NCBI GenBank assembly: GCA_030770535.1
Contig: JASVEC010000173.1
Location: 1-36,586 of the forward strand
Source of the DNA: Batkoa obscura
Lineage: Eukaryota > Entomophthoromycota > Entomophthoromycetes > Entomophthorales > Batkoaceae
Reading direction: 5' to 3'
DNA length: 36,586 nucleotides
The translations under genes were made by a program, and so were the position numbers. The notes under the pieces are model-generated. The model was given only the letters and a program-made list of their open reading frames with translations, ran no database searches and was not told where the DNA came from. This document shows positions 23,920 through 34,143 of the stretch, in pieces (positions within the stretch are counted from its first letter, which is position 1; the number at the start of each line of letters is the position of its first letter).

Positions 23920-25868
23920 TTTAAAGCTAATCACAATGTTTCCATCATTAAATAGTACTGAAGATTCCAAGCTTCCTTAACAAGTAAATAATTCTTACAT
24001 ATAAAGTATACAAAGACGATTAGGAATGAGTATTTTTTCGACATGTTCCTACTTCCTCGTACTCTGATATCTTAATAAAGCCTTGTAATCATTCAAATGA
24101 TTGAATAGAATTCTATTTTATTTTTATATGACATATACTAACACCTTAGATCTCGTTAATATTGATAGTTATCTAAATATAATTTAATAACTCAAAATGA
24201 AGCATTTTTGATTTAAGTTTATAGATAAAGAGAGATATAAAAGTTCAATCGAAATTTTGTTCATTTATTTAATGTATTAGGAATCAACAGTTTGAGATTC
24301 AAAAAAAGTATTAAGAATACAAAAACACTAGATATATCGAATTTGAGCAAAAAATAAAATAATAGAGTATCTTTTGGTATTTTCAATTAAATCTTGAGAG
24401 TTATTTTAAATTAGTACTAAACTAGTTACAGGATTCAATAAAAGAATAAGCACAAACAAAAATGACTATTTTAAAAAATTGTTCGTTTAAAAAATTCTGA
24501 TACTTTAAACTTACTCAGTTGATTTAAATAAATATGAGTATGCGTATGTCATCTATATTTATTTATATAATATACAAATTTAATAAACATTTTCGTAAAA
24601 ATTATGCCTATCAATTTATTTTTATTGATTCAAACTATTATAATAAACTTAGTAAAATTAAAATAGAATGACAATGATTATAGACCAATAAAACTATCTA
24701 TATAATTATTCATAACAATAATTTAGCTTAAAACAATGTAAATAAAGGTTAATTTTTGATAAAAGAACAATATTCAATAATGCGGGATCCCTTAAATCTC
24801 CTTTTTGATGGCTTTATTTTTATATAGAATTCTAAATTTGTTAAATCACATCATCTTGATAACAAAATTCAATAAACTTGACTGATATAATTTTTAGTTG
24901 CAAATATTATTTGAATTATGGACCTCATTATTTTACTAAAATACCATTATGAGAACATTGATTAAATTTATTTATTATTTTATTTATTACATTTATGTTC
25001 AGAAAAATCGCCTATCATTTCTTATAACATACTAGTGACTACAGTTGTCTTTCTGAGAGGAAACTTAAAACACTATATTTGCCATATGTCAACATAGTTG
25101 AATTAGATTTTGTATATTAAGCAGAAGAGTACAACGTATATTAGGAACATGAATTCAAATTCAAGGTTTAGTTTTTTTCAGTTTTGAGATGTGAAAAAAT
25201 TATAAATTAAGGTTAAATGTAGCTAAAGCTATCCTTTTTTAATTTAAGAATTGATTTATAATTTTTATATTTAAACTTAAAATAAGCTGTAAAAAAGCTA
25301 CCTGAAACTGTGGACAAGTTTTTTAACTTATCCATACTTGCATACATACACTTTGTTTTTCAGTCCTATATTTTAACCTCTCACTCTTATTCTCCTAGTC
25401 GGTTTATTGTGATTTAGGAAATAAGACGCTTTGCTTTTTTACCTTTCCAAGATTTACAAAGGACTTGTCAAAGCAATACAATATAAAAATCTAATCACAT
25501 CAGGGATAACCCTTTTATTTCAATCTTTATTGGAAATTTTAGAGTAACTTCTCAATCAATCATCCCTTTTGGGCAAATCCACTATGGCAAGGACATAAAA
25601 TTACTCTAATTGAATTTTTATAAATGAAAGGTATTTAATTCATGGTTTTTCTACCATTTATGCCCAAAGAAAGGAAACTACTTTAAAATTTACCATATAT
25701 TTGCATACAGTATAGTAACAATGAATCAAGGTTTTAGTAACCTTAGATACGGGATTTCTTATAGCGTTCCAAAGTAGTTACCTCAAAAAATGGTATAAAT
25801 ATCTAAAGTAAGATAAAGATAAAATCAAAGCTTAATAAAGTTTTTGTTACCTATATATTCAGACTAAA

Positions 25869-26840
25869 ATGTCAATCAAAGATTTCTATGGAAAGATTAT
25901 GTCCACAACAAGACTCAGGAGAATATTTCTCTCGTTTATAGGTATATCTCTATGGTGTATCATTGTAGTCCCAGTTATTAACAAGATGCATGACCCATAT
26001 ACAAGAGAGCTCAAGAACCTTGAACCTGTGTATGTATCTGAAGGATATACATTTTCAGAACATGAACTTGAAGATAATAAACCATTTAGTGGTGTTACAC
26101 TATACCTTTCATTCCAATCTGTGGAAGCACCAGCTCGTAAAATTAATTTGAATGCTAGATTTCGAATGCTTGGCGATGATTATGTTGATGAGTTTTATAC
26201 CTCAAATCAAAATATCACTTGTGATTTATTATATGAAAAGAAGATCATCATAAAAGGGCAACCTACCAACACCGTCAGTTTCACTATTCCAATAGTTTAT
26301 GGAACTGTTCGTGACTATCCACTTGAATCTTACTTTGGTCTATTTACTGCTATTTGTTTAGGTTCTAAAAAAGAAGCCCTTCCACTAGCCATATATGTTG
26401 ATGAAAGTTTAGTAAGCCATACTCCACATGTAGAAATATATCTAGTTAAAGACGACAATGAAGATTATTTCCTTGGTACTTATAATAATCCAGATGCTAT
26501 AGCTATTACAATTGACTTAGCTACACCTAGTTCCAGTCAAGCATTTTCGTTTTTCTTAATGGCTGTTATGTGGGGATTAGTTATCCCATATGGAATCATC
26601 ACCTATGATTATGTTATATCAAGACGTGAAGTACCTCCTCCTTTAATAGCTGTTGGTGTTTCTATTCTTTTCGCTTTACCAACTGTTAGAAATTCCCAAC
26701 CTAGTTCTCCAGTTATGGGTTGTCTTGCAGACTATATTGCTTTCTTTTGGTGTATTGGTATCATTGCTGTTTGTATTATGTTCAACTTATTCTCATACGC
26801 CTTAAGATGGAGGAAACCAGTATCAGATTTATGCAAATAA
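25869..26840 (+). CDS. DUF4436 membrane protein
   Basis: A single exon encodes 323 residues. There is an N-terminal membrane anchor at about 17-37, a ~190-residue extracytoplasmic domain with the family's YPLESYFG segment at about 149-156, and three further hydrophobic helices at about 229-254, 259-275 and 291-316. The segment LFALPTVRNSQPSSPVMG with a following AFFWCIGI matches the C-terminal membrane part of DUF4436 as I remember it (FALPxxRNxxPxxPPxG). Function is unknown in the family. The start ATG at 25869 follows an A-rich leader; a second ATG lies 11 codons downstream. It lies on the same strand as the ATPase but 2.5 kb away, so a functional link is not implied. Confidence 0.82.
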   Translation: MSIKDFYGKIMSTTRLRRIFLSFIGISLWCIIVVPVINKMHDPYTRELKNLEPVYVSEGYTFSEHELEDNKPFSGVTLYLSFQSVEAPARKINLNARFRMLGDDYVDEFYTSNQNITCDLLYEKKIIIKGQPTNTVSFTIPIVYGTVRDYPLESYFGLFTAICLGSKKEALPLAIYVDESLVSHTPHVEIYLVKDDNEDYFLGTYNNPDAIAITIDLATPSSSQAFSFFLMAVMWGLVIPYGIITYDYVISRREVPPPLIAVGVSILFALPTVRNSQPSSPVMGCLADYIAFFWCIGIIAVCIMFNLFSYALRWRKPVSDLCK

Positions 26841-27242
26841 GTAGGCAATAGTTCAATAGCCATTACCTTTTAACCCTATCCAATGTTTCATCACAAATCT
26901 TTGTGATTGTTTTTCAAATAAAATAGTTTTCAAAGAAAAAGGAATTTTAAAACTTATAATCTAAGGTTAGATAAACAAATAAATTCAATATAAAGCTAAA
27001 ACATCTAATTTTATTTAAAAGCCTTTTTTGACTGTTTATAAGGTTACAATGGCTTGTTGTTTTCAATGCTTGCATCCAAAAACTTTAATTACGATTCCTT
27101 TTTACTAGAAGAGATTTGAGTTATAGTAGTATAATTCAGTTCTACAATTTTCAATTCCAGTAAGTGACAAAATGTCCTGGGCGAAGTTCAATCCACTCAC
27201 ACTCTTCTTTGAATTAATAATATTATTGAGTATTTCATGTAC

Positions 27243-27350
27243 CATATGGGAGTGTTTTTTTTAACTTCATTATTTTTTCCATTTTTTAAGCGCTATTTAA
27301 GCGGAAAATTTGTTAGTAAAATTCTTAAACACAAAAATACATCCCCATAT
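27243..27350 (+). mobile_element. MITE copy 15, identical to copy 4
   Basis: Base for base the same as 11335-11442, 15.9 kb away. Unlike the other two members of the GGGAGTG subfamily, it has no inverted partner on its left. Confidence 0.88.
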
Positions 27351-27482
27351 AGTAAGCTGATATCATTAAAACAGAGACCTTTTTAAATTATTTTGAGGCT
27401 TTCTAGTACCTTGTACTTGGGATATGTCACTCGTTACATTCGTAAGCTAAGGTAGTTTTATGACATCTTCATTTCCAAGTAG

Positions 27483-27586
27483 TATATTGGGGATGTTTTT
27501 TTTGGTTCCATTACTTTTCCATTTTTAAGCATTATTGAGTAGGAAGATTGTTAGCAAAATTCTTAATAAAAATACATCCTCATATA
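27483..27586 (+). mobile_element. MITE copy 16
   Basis: Left end TATATTGGGGATG and right end CATCCTCATATA lie within TATA on both sides, the best view of the TA-type target site. The centre is shortened (TTTTTAAGCATTATTGAG). Confidence 0.78.
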
Positions 27587-28338
27587 GTTTTGATGATTCT
27601 GATTATATTGAAGGTTATTTACTAAACTGGACCCCTTTGTATGTGATTTAGATTAAGCACTATCATTTACTGTCTTTAGGTTATCAAACAGTTGGACTTT
27701 ATAACACATGATAGCCAAATCTATAAAATATTATAACGATCTTGTATTATCTATAGTATTACTTTTATATAAAAAAACTGAAATCCAGTTTTATAGTATA
27801 ATGACTATAGCTAACCAATACTAATAAAAAGTATTAGTTTAATTTTAAATATTATCAAATTAAACATAGGAAGCGATTCATGTTTTCAATTAAAGATCAA
27901 TATTTGGCTAAACCCTTAATTTTAATCAACTTGTAATTTGTGTTATTTTGCAATTTAATAAGCTTTTACTTATTAAGCATAATAAAAGTTTAAAATATTA
28001 TTTGGGCTACTATTTGTTTTGATTATGTCACATTCTTATAGTCACTGCAATCAATCAAGGCTTTAATGCTACTATGAAATTTTATAAGCTTGAATACAAA
28101 TTACATAAACTCAAATTAGCAATTTGTTGTTTAAAATTTACTACTCTGTAAAGCATAACTTATTTTTATTTAAAAGTTGAATAAGATTAATATTCGGCTA
28201 ACAAATATTTTATAATAGATCATCATCTAACTTTAAATAAACAAACTTGATAAAATAAATATCATAAAAAACAACAAAGCTAAATGTGGCGTTTAATTTA
28301 ATAATTAAATAAATAAGTGGTTAGTTAATCAAGTTGCC

Positions 28339-29464
28339 TTATTCCAATTCTACCTCAAGTTTTATTTTCTTTGCCAAACTGTCTAAATTTGAAGCTTCAT
28401 TTTTAAAATTAAAGATATCACTGTCTAAGCTAGTACCAGAATCAACTTTTAAACTGATATTATCATTATCTAAGTTAATAGATCCATTAAGGTCAGCTGG
28501 GAACTGGCTTGGATTAAAAATTTCAGATGAATTTTCCAAATCCGATTCTGTTCCATTACTAAAACAACTATTTCTTTTACTATGACTGCTTTTATCTTTA
28601 TTAACTCTTCTTAAATTTTTTTTATTGTATTCCTGTCCTAAAGTCTGAAAGTTGGAATTATACTCAAGTGCTAATAATTCTTTTTCGTATTGTTCAATCT
28701 TTTGATCAAGTATTTCGATATCCTCTTTAATTTTTGTTTGATCTTTTTTAATTTGTACAGTATCATATTTACTTAGTTCCATCTCTCTCACACTATAAAC
28801 TTGCTGTAAATCATCAACCTCTTTCTTTACCTATTTAATAGAATTAATGTTTCACTTATTTAAGACTTCTTAGCTTACTTTATTGAGAGCTTCATCTCGT
28901 TTTTTTTCTTCCAAAGTTAGTTTTTCAATTGTATCCTCAACATTTGCAATTTCCACCCTATATCTTTCATTTTCCTCTAAAAAAAACAATTTAATAATCT
29001 TATTATTTCTAGCAATAAATCACTAACTCATTATAATATTATTTTGATTAATGACTTCTTTCTTTTCTTTTTTTACATCTTCCAGCCTTTTTTCAAGTAT
29101 ATCATATTTTTCTAATTCCTTCCTAGATTAATTTTAAATTAAATTAAATTGATTATAAATACCATAATAAACATCTTTTCGTTCTCGTCGTATTGCTTTA
29201 CAATCCTTTTTAATTCTTTCTGGGTATTTCGAAATTTTTTTGTTATATTAATATCAAACTCAACATTACCACTCTGTTGTTTGAAATCGATACTTAATAC
29301 TTCGCTTGCTTCATTGATCATATCTATCAATTGATGATAATTATTTGTATAAGTTTCATCAGTGTCCTAATTAAGGAATTTTACTATTAATGTTTATTAT
29401 GATTGTGACTTCTATTGTTTAAGCTTACACTATAATCTTCTAATTCTACTTCGGGATCTGACAT
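28339..29464 (-). CDS. Coiled-coil protein of unknown function
   Basis: Five exons (high to low): 29464-29429, 29366-29173, 29122-29028, 28976-28879, 28830-28339, giving 304 residues in phase. It starts MSDPEVELEDYSDTDETY. Residues ~50-215 are a nearly continuous Lys/Glu-rich heptad-like coiled coil (for example EKRLEDVKKEKKEVINQNN), followed by a basic Ser-rich linker at about 220-240 and an acidic Ser/Asp/Asn tail. The exon 2 donor (GTTTAT) is unusual but is the only one keeping phase. The layout (acidic head, long coil, low-complexity tail) is seen in many kinetochore, spindle-pole and tethering proteins, but I recognise no family. Confidence 0.7.
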
Positions 29465-30116
29465 TAAATTGAATAAAGAATATAAAGAACTCAATTGAAA
29501 TTTTGTTTTTATTCAAATATTATTATAATTTATCTCATCAGTTTATCCTAGTTTGAAAAACTCCTCTAGATATTATTGGCTAATTAAGTTAAGTTTAAAG
29601 TAGTTTTGTGCTAAATTGAAGGAGCTTAGTTAAAAGGCTGAAACAAACAGCTTGTTGAACACTTATTTTGTTATGCAATAAGATCTATATTAAAAGCTTT
29701 ATTATATAGCTTTATGAAGTCATTTAAAGAAGCAAATTTATACTCAAAGATTAATTCCAATTAGTCTTTACCTCTAACCCTTTATTTACAAAAACTCGAT
29801 AAAATCCACCATTTAAAATGTACTTTGAGTGGCTTATTTTATCTAAATTCATAGCTACTGAAATTGATGAAAATAATTATACTATTTATCTATTTTTCTT
29901 TTAACCTTATTATAAGATCCATCAACACCTCAAACCATCATGTATCAATAAAGATTCAGCTATAGGCAATAAAGCGCTCCACATTGTAAATGATATTTAT
30001 TTTCATTCAAAAAATAAATTAAAAACTCATGCTTGTTACTATGATAAAAAAAAAAATCAACTATTTATCTAAAAAAGAGTTTATTAAGTTGAATAGAAAG
30101 CCCTTCTCTTATTCAC
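29465..30116. other. Spacer upstream of the coiled-coil gene
   Basis: These 652 AT-rich bases hold the promoter of the coiled-coil gene and the 3' flank of ERG28. No gene or repeat is recognised. Confidence 0.4.
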
Positions 30117-30548
30117 CTAATGAACATAACTAGAGTAAGCGGTACCCATCCAAAGAATAGAAAAGGAGGATACAATAAAAGGGGAGATAGAGGCCCTGTT
30201 AAGCTTCACTGTTTTATAAATGAATAACTCAGTACTAAAGTGGAAAAAGGCAAGTAAATAAGTCAATAAACAGAGTGAATAAACATGTTGATTATTTATA
30301 TAGAAAGCAGAGTACAAACGAATTAACCCTGAAATCAAAGTCCAAGTTCCAAATAATCGAGAAGATAATTCAGTGACCTGTTGCTTATTACCACTATAGA
30401 TTTCATGATTGAATTTAAATGGACTTATAAAGCATTGGGCTGAGTTGAATAAAGCAGCTACTGAAACTATCAATTGCCATTTAGGTAATAAGCCGGATGC
30501 TATGGACAATAATACCATTTTAGTTTGTTTTAAAAGGATAAGATTCAA
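30117..30548 (-). CDS. ERG28: Erg28 ergosterol-biosynthesis scaffold protein
   Basis: A single exon encodes 143 residues with four hydrophobic segments. Family features: LLPKWQLIVSVAALFNSAQC near the start, SRLFGTWTLISGLIRLYSAF in the middle, and FHFSTELFIYKT then SILWMGTAYSSYVH at the end. In yeast Erg28 is an ER membrane tether that holds the C-4 demethylation enzymes (Erg25, Erg26, Erg27) and Erg6 together. The first ATG is used here; a second at codon 11 would give 133 residues and cannot be excluded. It lies head-to-tail with PDK, 261 bases downstream of that gene. Confidence 0.92.
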   Translation of the reverse strand: MNLILLKQTKMVLLSIASGLLPKWQLIVSVAALFNSAQCFISPFKFNHEIYSGNKQQVTELSSRLFGTWTLISGLIRLYSAFYINNQHVYSLCLLTYLLAFFHFSTELFIYKTVKLNRASISPFIVSSFSILWMGTAYSSYVH

Positions 30549-30809
30549 GGATTGTAGATTTTAGCTTATTAGAATCACTTTTGATTATGATTGGTTGAAA
30601 TAAACTTTCGAGATTTAATTGAATATTTTAGCTTTCTAGAATAATAATATAAATGCTGTAGAAAAGGATTAGAATTAAATTAAAATACTTTCATTAAATA
30701 ACATATATCATAATCTAAAGCAACAATTAGAAATTTAGTAATAATGACAACGAATTGAAGTTAGGTATTTAAAATACATTTATTGAAACACGACATATTC
30801 CGATATCAA

Positions 30810-32615
30810 CTAAGGCAAGGGTTCCTCAGAGTCTGATAGACGAGAAAGATGTATATAAGCATCCGTTCCATAACTAAAAACTATTAGTCTTTGTTTCATT
30901 TATATAATCGAAACATTACCCTTCCATTGAAATAATTTTAATATCGCCACCAAAGTACCTTGCATACTATAAATGAATTTAATAAATACTTGCTAAACTA
31001 ATAAATAACATTACCAATCTAGATAAAGGTAATCCATACCCAAAGCCTGCCATAGGCGCTTTGAAGTCAGTCTTATTAAAATCAGGATCTAATTGAGGTG
31101 TTTCTGCTGTTGTATACCTATAATATCATATTTTACTATATATCTAAACAATAATAAAACTACTTACATATAAGTCCATACCATAGGAAGTACAGATCTA
31201 GGAATACCTCCGCCTTCATCAGAAATCTTAATAGTAATATCCTAAACAATTTATATAAACATAATAATGAACTAGTAAGATAAATTTACTTCGTTTCCTT
31301 TTGCCACTATAATTTTAATAGGTGGATATTCATCATCACAATCATCACCGAAACGATCAACTACTGCTCTCAATGAATTTTTCAATAATTCAAATAGCAC
31401 ATGATGTAGATGGGAAGGTACATACATAAATTCTAAGTCGTCTGGACAATGCAAAATGATCCTTGGAGCTTTAAATAAACCATAATAATCTTCACAAATA
31501 AAGGAAGCATTGTCTATTGCTTCTTGAGCTATTTGACTGATTGAAGTTTTTGTACATATTATTCCAACATAATCTTCTTTCTTTTCTTCCCGGTGTAATG
31601 CAATATGTTGTCCTGATTTTAAATATTAAATTGATTGTTGTGTTTGTAACATTTAACTTACCTAACAACATTCTTATACCAATTCTTGACATATAAAATC
31701 GATCTAAAAAGGACTGAATGTCTGTGTCAATAAGTTTACACTTTTTAGCTGATTTATATTCCACAATTCCTTGAGCTAAATAATTTATAAGTAATTATTT
31801 TTCATAAAAATATAATTTATACCCTAAAAAATTGTTAGCCATGATTTTCAAATGAAGATTAAGTGGCTTACTAAAGTTGTAACCACCGGATCATGTCTTC
31901 GTTTAATTTTTTCCATTAAAGCAACGAATTGGTCATTACTTTTTACCACCTCTGAAGGAAGGTCCTCCTTTTCAATCGGTGTGTAATAACTGATAAAAAT
32001 TAAATAACTTAATTAGCCTAAACTTAGATTAATTACCGGTGGTGCAAAGATACAGAACCGTTCGATCTATAAGAAGCAGGGATATCTGGATTCCTTTTAG
32101 AAGTAGGCAATTGTAATAAATTAGAATCTTGGGTGTTAACTGTGCGAAATACATTTTTTAAATTAGCTGGAAGTGCTTTATTAAATTTTATAATATCCTA
32201 ATAGATTAGTTAATAAAAGTATTAAAACAAGTTACAGAAGATTACTTCAAATGACTCTGCATACCAGTGTTTTACTTTTTGAACTGAGGGCATATCAGAT
32301 AGTCCATCTGGAAGGTTGTCTAATTCTACTACTCTATGAGCTAATCTAACTGGTAATTCCTCTATTATCGTTATTAATATATAGTCTTATAAATAAATAT
32401 CAAGTTACCAGAAACAAACTGAGATGCTTTTAATAAAGTTCCAATAGAGGGATGATGACCTAAATTAAGACCTTAGCTTAATATCAGAGCTATAACTCAG
32501 TAAAAATTAGAAGCATACCAAACTTAACCATCTGACTTAACGAGACTCCAGTTTGCGGGAACTTTGAAAAATGGGTAATGTCCCTATATAATTGTTGGGG
32601 AATTTTTGTAAACAT
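30810..32615 (-). CDS. PDK: Pyruvate dehydrogenase kinase (mitochondrial PDK family)
   Basis: Twelve exons (high to low): 32615-32519, 32459-32409, 32361-32246, 32197-32037, 31989-31872, 31823 (one base), 31775-31662, 31612-31290, 31241-31168, 31117-31015, 30966-30920, 30873-30810. Total 1269 nt, 422 residues. It phosphorylates and inactivates the E1-alpha subunit of pyruvate dehydrogenase in the mitochondrial matrix. The N-terminal helical domain carries RRHDPVVTTLAQGIVEYK. The GHKL ATPase fold shows the N box ELLKNSLRAV (E294, K297, N298), SDEGGGIP (D335-G339), GFGYGLPLSRLYARYFGGD, and the C-terminal YGTDAYIHLSRL. The Ala codon in TTLAQG is completed only by the single G at 31823; see the finding on it. 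It shares a 596-base divergent promoter with CRIPT. Confidence 0.93.
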
Positions 32616-33211
32616 GGTCTTCGATTGTCTATTTCATAAAATAATGGTATTTGTAATATTAAATGTAATAGTTAAAAAATTGAAAAAATAGTTCATTTAA
32701 ATGTGTTGTTTGATGTATTTATTTCTTTTAAGCCTCTGTTAGCTGATTGGCTCACTATGTTAATGACTAATATTCAACTGTAATGTTGATTTTTTTAAAA
32801 ACATAGTCACTATTCTTAATCAGTAAGGAATTTAGCCAATCAAAATTCATCCCTATTTTAACCATAAAATAGTGAATAATGTGAATTTAACTAAAAACTA
32901 AGATCAAGTTGGGTAAATTGATTTATTTAAATGTAAATAATTTAGCCAAAATAAAAAGATTTAATTTGTAATGTTTGATATTAAGAATTATGATTTTTAT
33001 TTTAATACTATATTAATTAAGCAAACTATTTTAATATTTATATAATATCAATAAAATAAAGTTAATAGCACCCAACTTGAGCAAATTTCAAAATTCCACT
33101 AATAAAATATCCTTGCCCATAAGACTTAAATGAATTTGATTGGTATTACTGAAACAGTAAGAAGTTTTAAACCAAAAAATTAACAAAATATAATTACATA
33201 TTGTTATATCC
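32616..33211. promoter_or_regulatory. Divergent promoter of PDK and CRIPT with CCAAT boxes
   Basis: Three CCAAT-type sites are visible: GATTGG at 32745-32750, GCCAATCA at 32835-32842 and GATTGG at 33138-33143. CCAAT boxes recruit the HAP/NF-Y complex, a known regulator of respiratory genes in fungi. In this AT-rich DNA some may be chance. The rest is A/T tracts. Confidence 0.4.
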
Positions 33212-33745
33212 ATGGTTTGTAAAAAATGTAATAAAATATCAGAATATCAAAAATTTTATATTAAACTTAATTCAACAGGCGAAAAGAAATTAGGCAAAGT
33301 AATATGTCCGGATAAATGGAAGGATGGAGCTAGAAATAGTTCAAGTAAGGTTAATATTATTTTAAGTGAAAGACTAATCAAGTTTAAGCTGGGAAAGATA
33401 GAAAACTTAATGAAAATAAATTATTAACTAAAAAGAAAGCTGATAGGTAAAATCATCAATTAAAATACTGAAAATGAAACTAACCCAAGTTCTAGTTTAA
33501 ATCCTTATGCTAAAAAATGTAAAGTTTGTAAAGCTAGTGTCCACCAAACTCAAGCGAATTATTGTCAAGGTAACTTATGATTTTTTTAACTTAGTTGAAT
33601 CTAACAATTTAAAAGGTTGCGCTTATAAAAAAGGTAGTAAAAACAACTGCTTAATAAATAATTGAGTTAATATGTTTTAGGTATCTGTGCAATGTGTGGG
33701 AAACAGATTTTGGATGTTTCAATGTATAGACAAAGTGCTAAATAA
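33212..33745 (+). CDS. CRIPT: CRIPT-family zinc-binding protein
   Basis: Six exons: 33212-33227, 33279-33344, 33389-33446, 33490-33569, 33616-33633, 33681-33745, giving 303 nt and 100 residues in phase. The spliced start MVCKKCEKKLGKVICPDKW continues as KDGARNSS, then KLNENKLLTKKKA, NPYAKKCKVCKASVHQ, NYCQGCAYKKGICAMCGKQI. Its four CxxC pairs bind zinc. CRIPT was named as a PSD-95 interactor but is conserved across eukaryotes, and is linked to the minor spliceosome. The first exon holds only 16 coding bases and the fifth only 18. An apparent 71-codon single-exon ORF at 33212-33427 is read-through of introns 1 and 2. Confidence 0.93.
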
Positions 33746-34143
33746 AGAAATAACTTTATATTGGATCAATAGTTAATTTAAGTTTTCGAAGATGTACAGT
33801 ACTATTTGTTATCTTTGATCCTATTTCATAATAAAATAAATCCAGCTTAATTGAATTTAAGTATTAAATAAATACTACAATTAATTATCTTTAAATCATT
33901 ATTTTGAATTATGTTAACAATATTGACGATAGTGAATTGAAGTTATCCAAATTTACATTATGCTATGTTCAATTTATTTAATTAGATGTACTAAATATTT
34001 CATTTGGAGCTTGTTTATGCTTCATTTAAAAAACATTTTCATAAAGATCACTTGCTGAAAAAACGCAGCAATTTTAGAAACTTAATTTATTACGTAGAAG
34101 TAAAAAAAGCTAAAATACTTTTTAACAACTTTAATCATTAAAT
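33746..34143. other. Spacer between CRIPT and the acidic PCI-like gene
   Basis: These 398 AT-rich bases show no gene. I looked for upstream exons that would lengthen the PCI-like protein and found no convincing one. Confidence 0.4.

Larger units (their letters stand above)
23321..25868. other. 2.5-kb spacer between ATPase and DUF4436 genes
   Basis: It contains a cluster of four MITE copies (23443-23919). The remaining ~1.9 kb (23920-25868) shows no gene. The last 300 bases, which should include the DUF4436 promoter, have no motif I can name. Confidence 0.45.
26841..28338. other. 1.5-kb spacer with two MITE copies
   Basis: Apart from the repeats at 27243-27350 and 27483-27586, nothing coding is seen. 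The sequence is AT-rich with short A/T runs. Confidence 0.45.

Noticed and set aside
23653-23955. Opposed 100- and 75-codon ORFs
   Set aside because: They simply run through two adjoining MITE copies; the similar peptides repeat because the DNA does.
25869-26840. DUF4436 protein as a beta-subunit-like partner of the upstream ATPase
   Set aside because: Beta subunits have one membrane span and a disulfide-bonded ectodomain; this protein has about four spans and matches DUF4436. Distance (2.5 kb) adds no support.
33212-33427. 71-aa single-exon protein starting MVCKKC
   Set aside because: It reads through introns 1 and 2 of CRIPT; the spliced six-exon model restores the whole family sequence.
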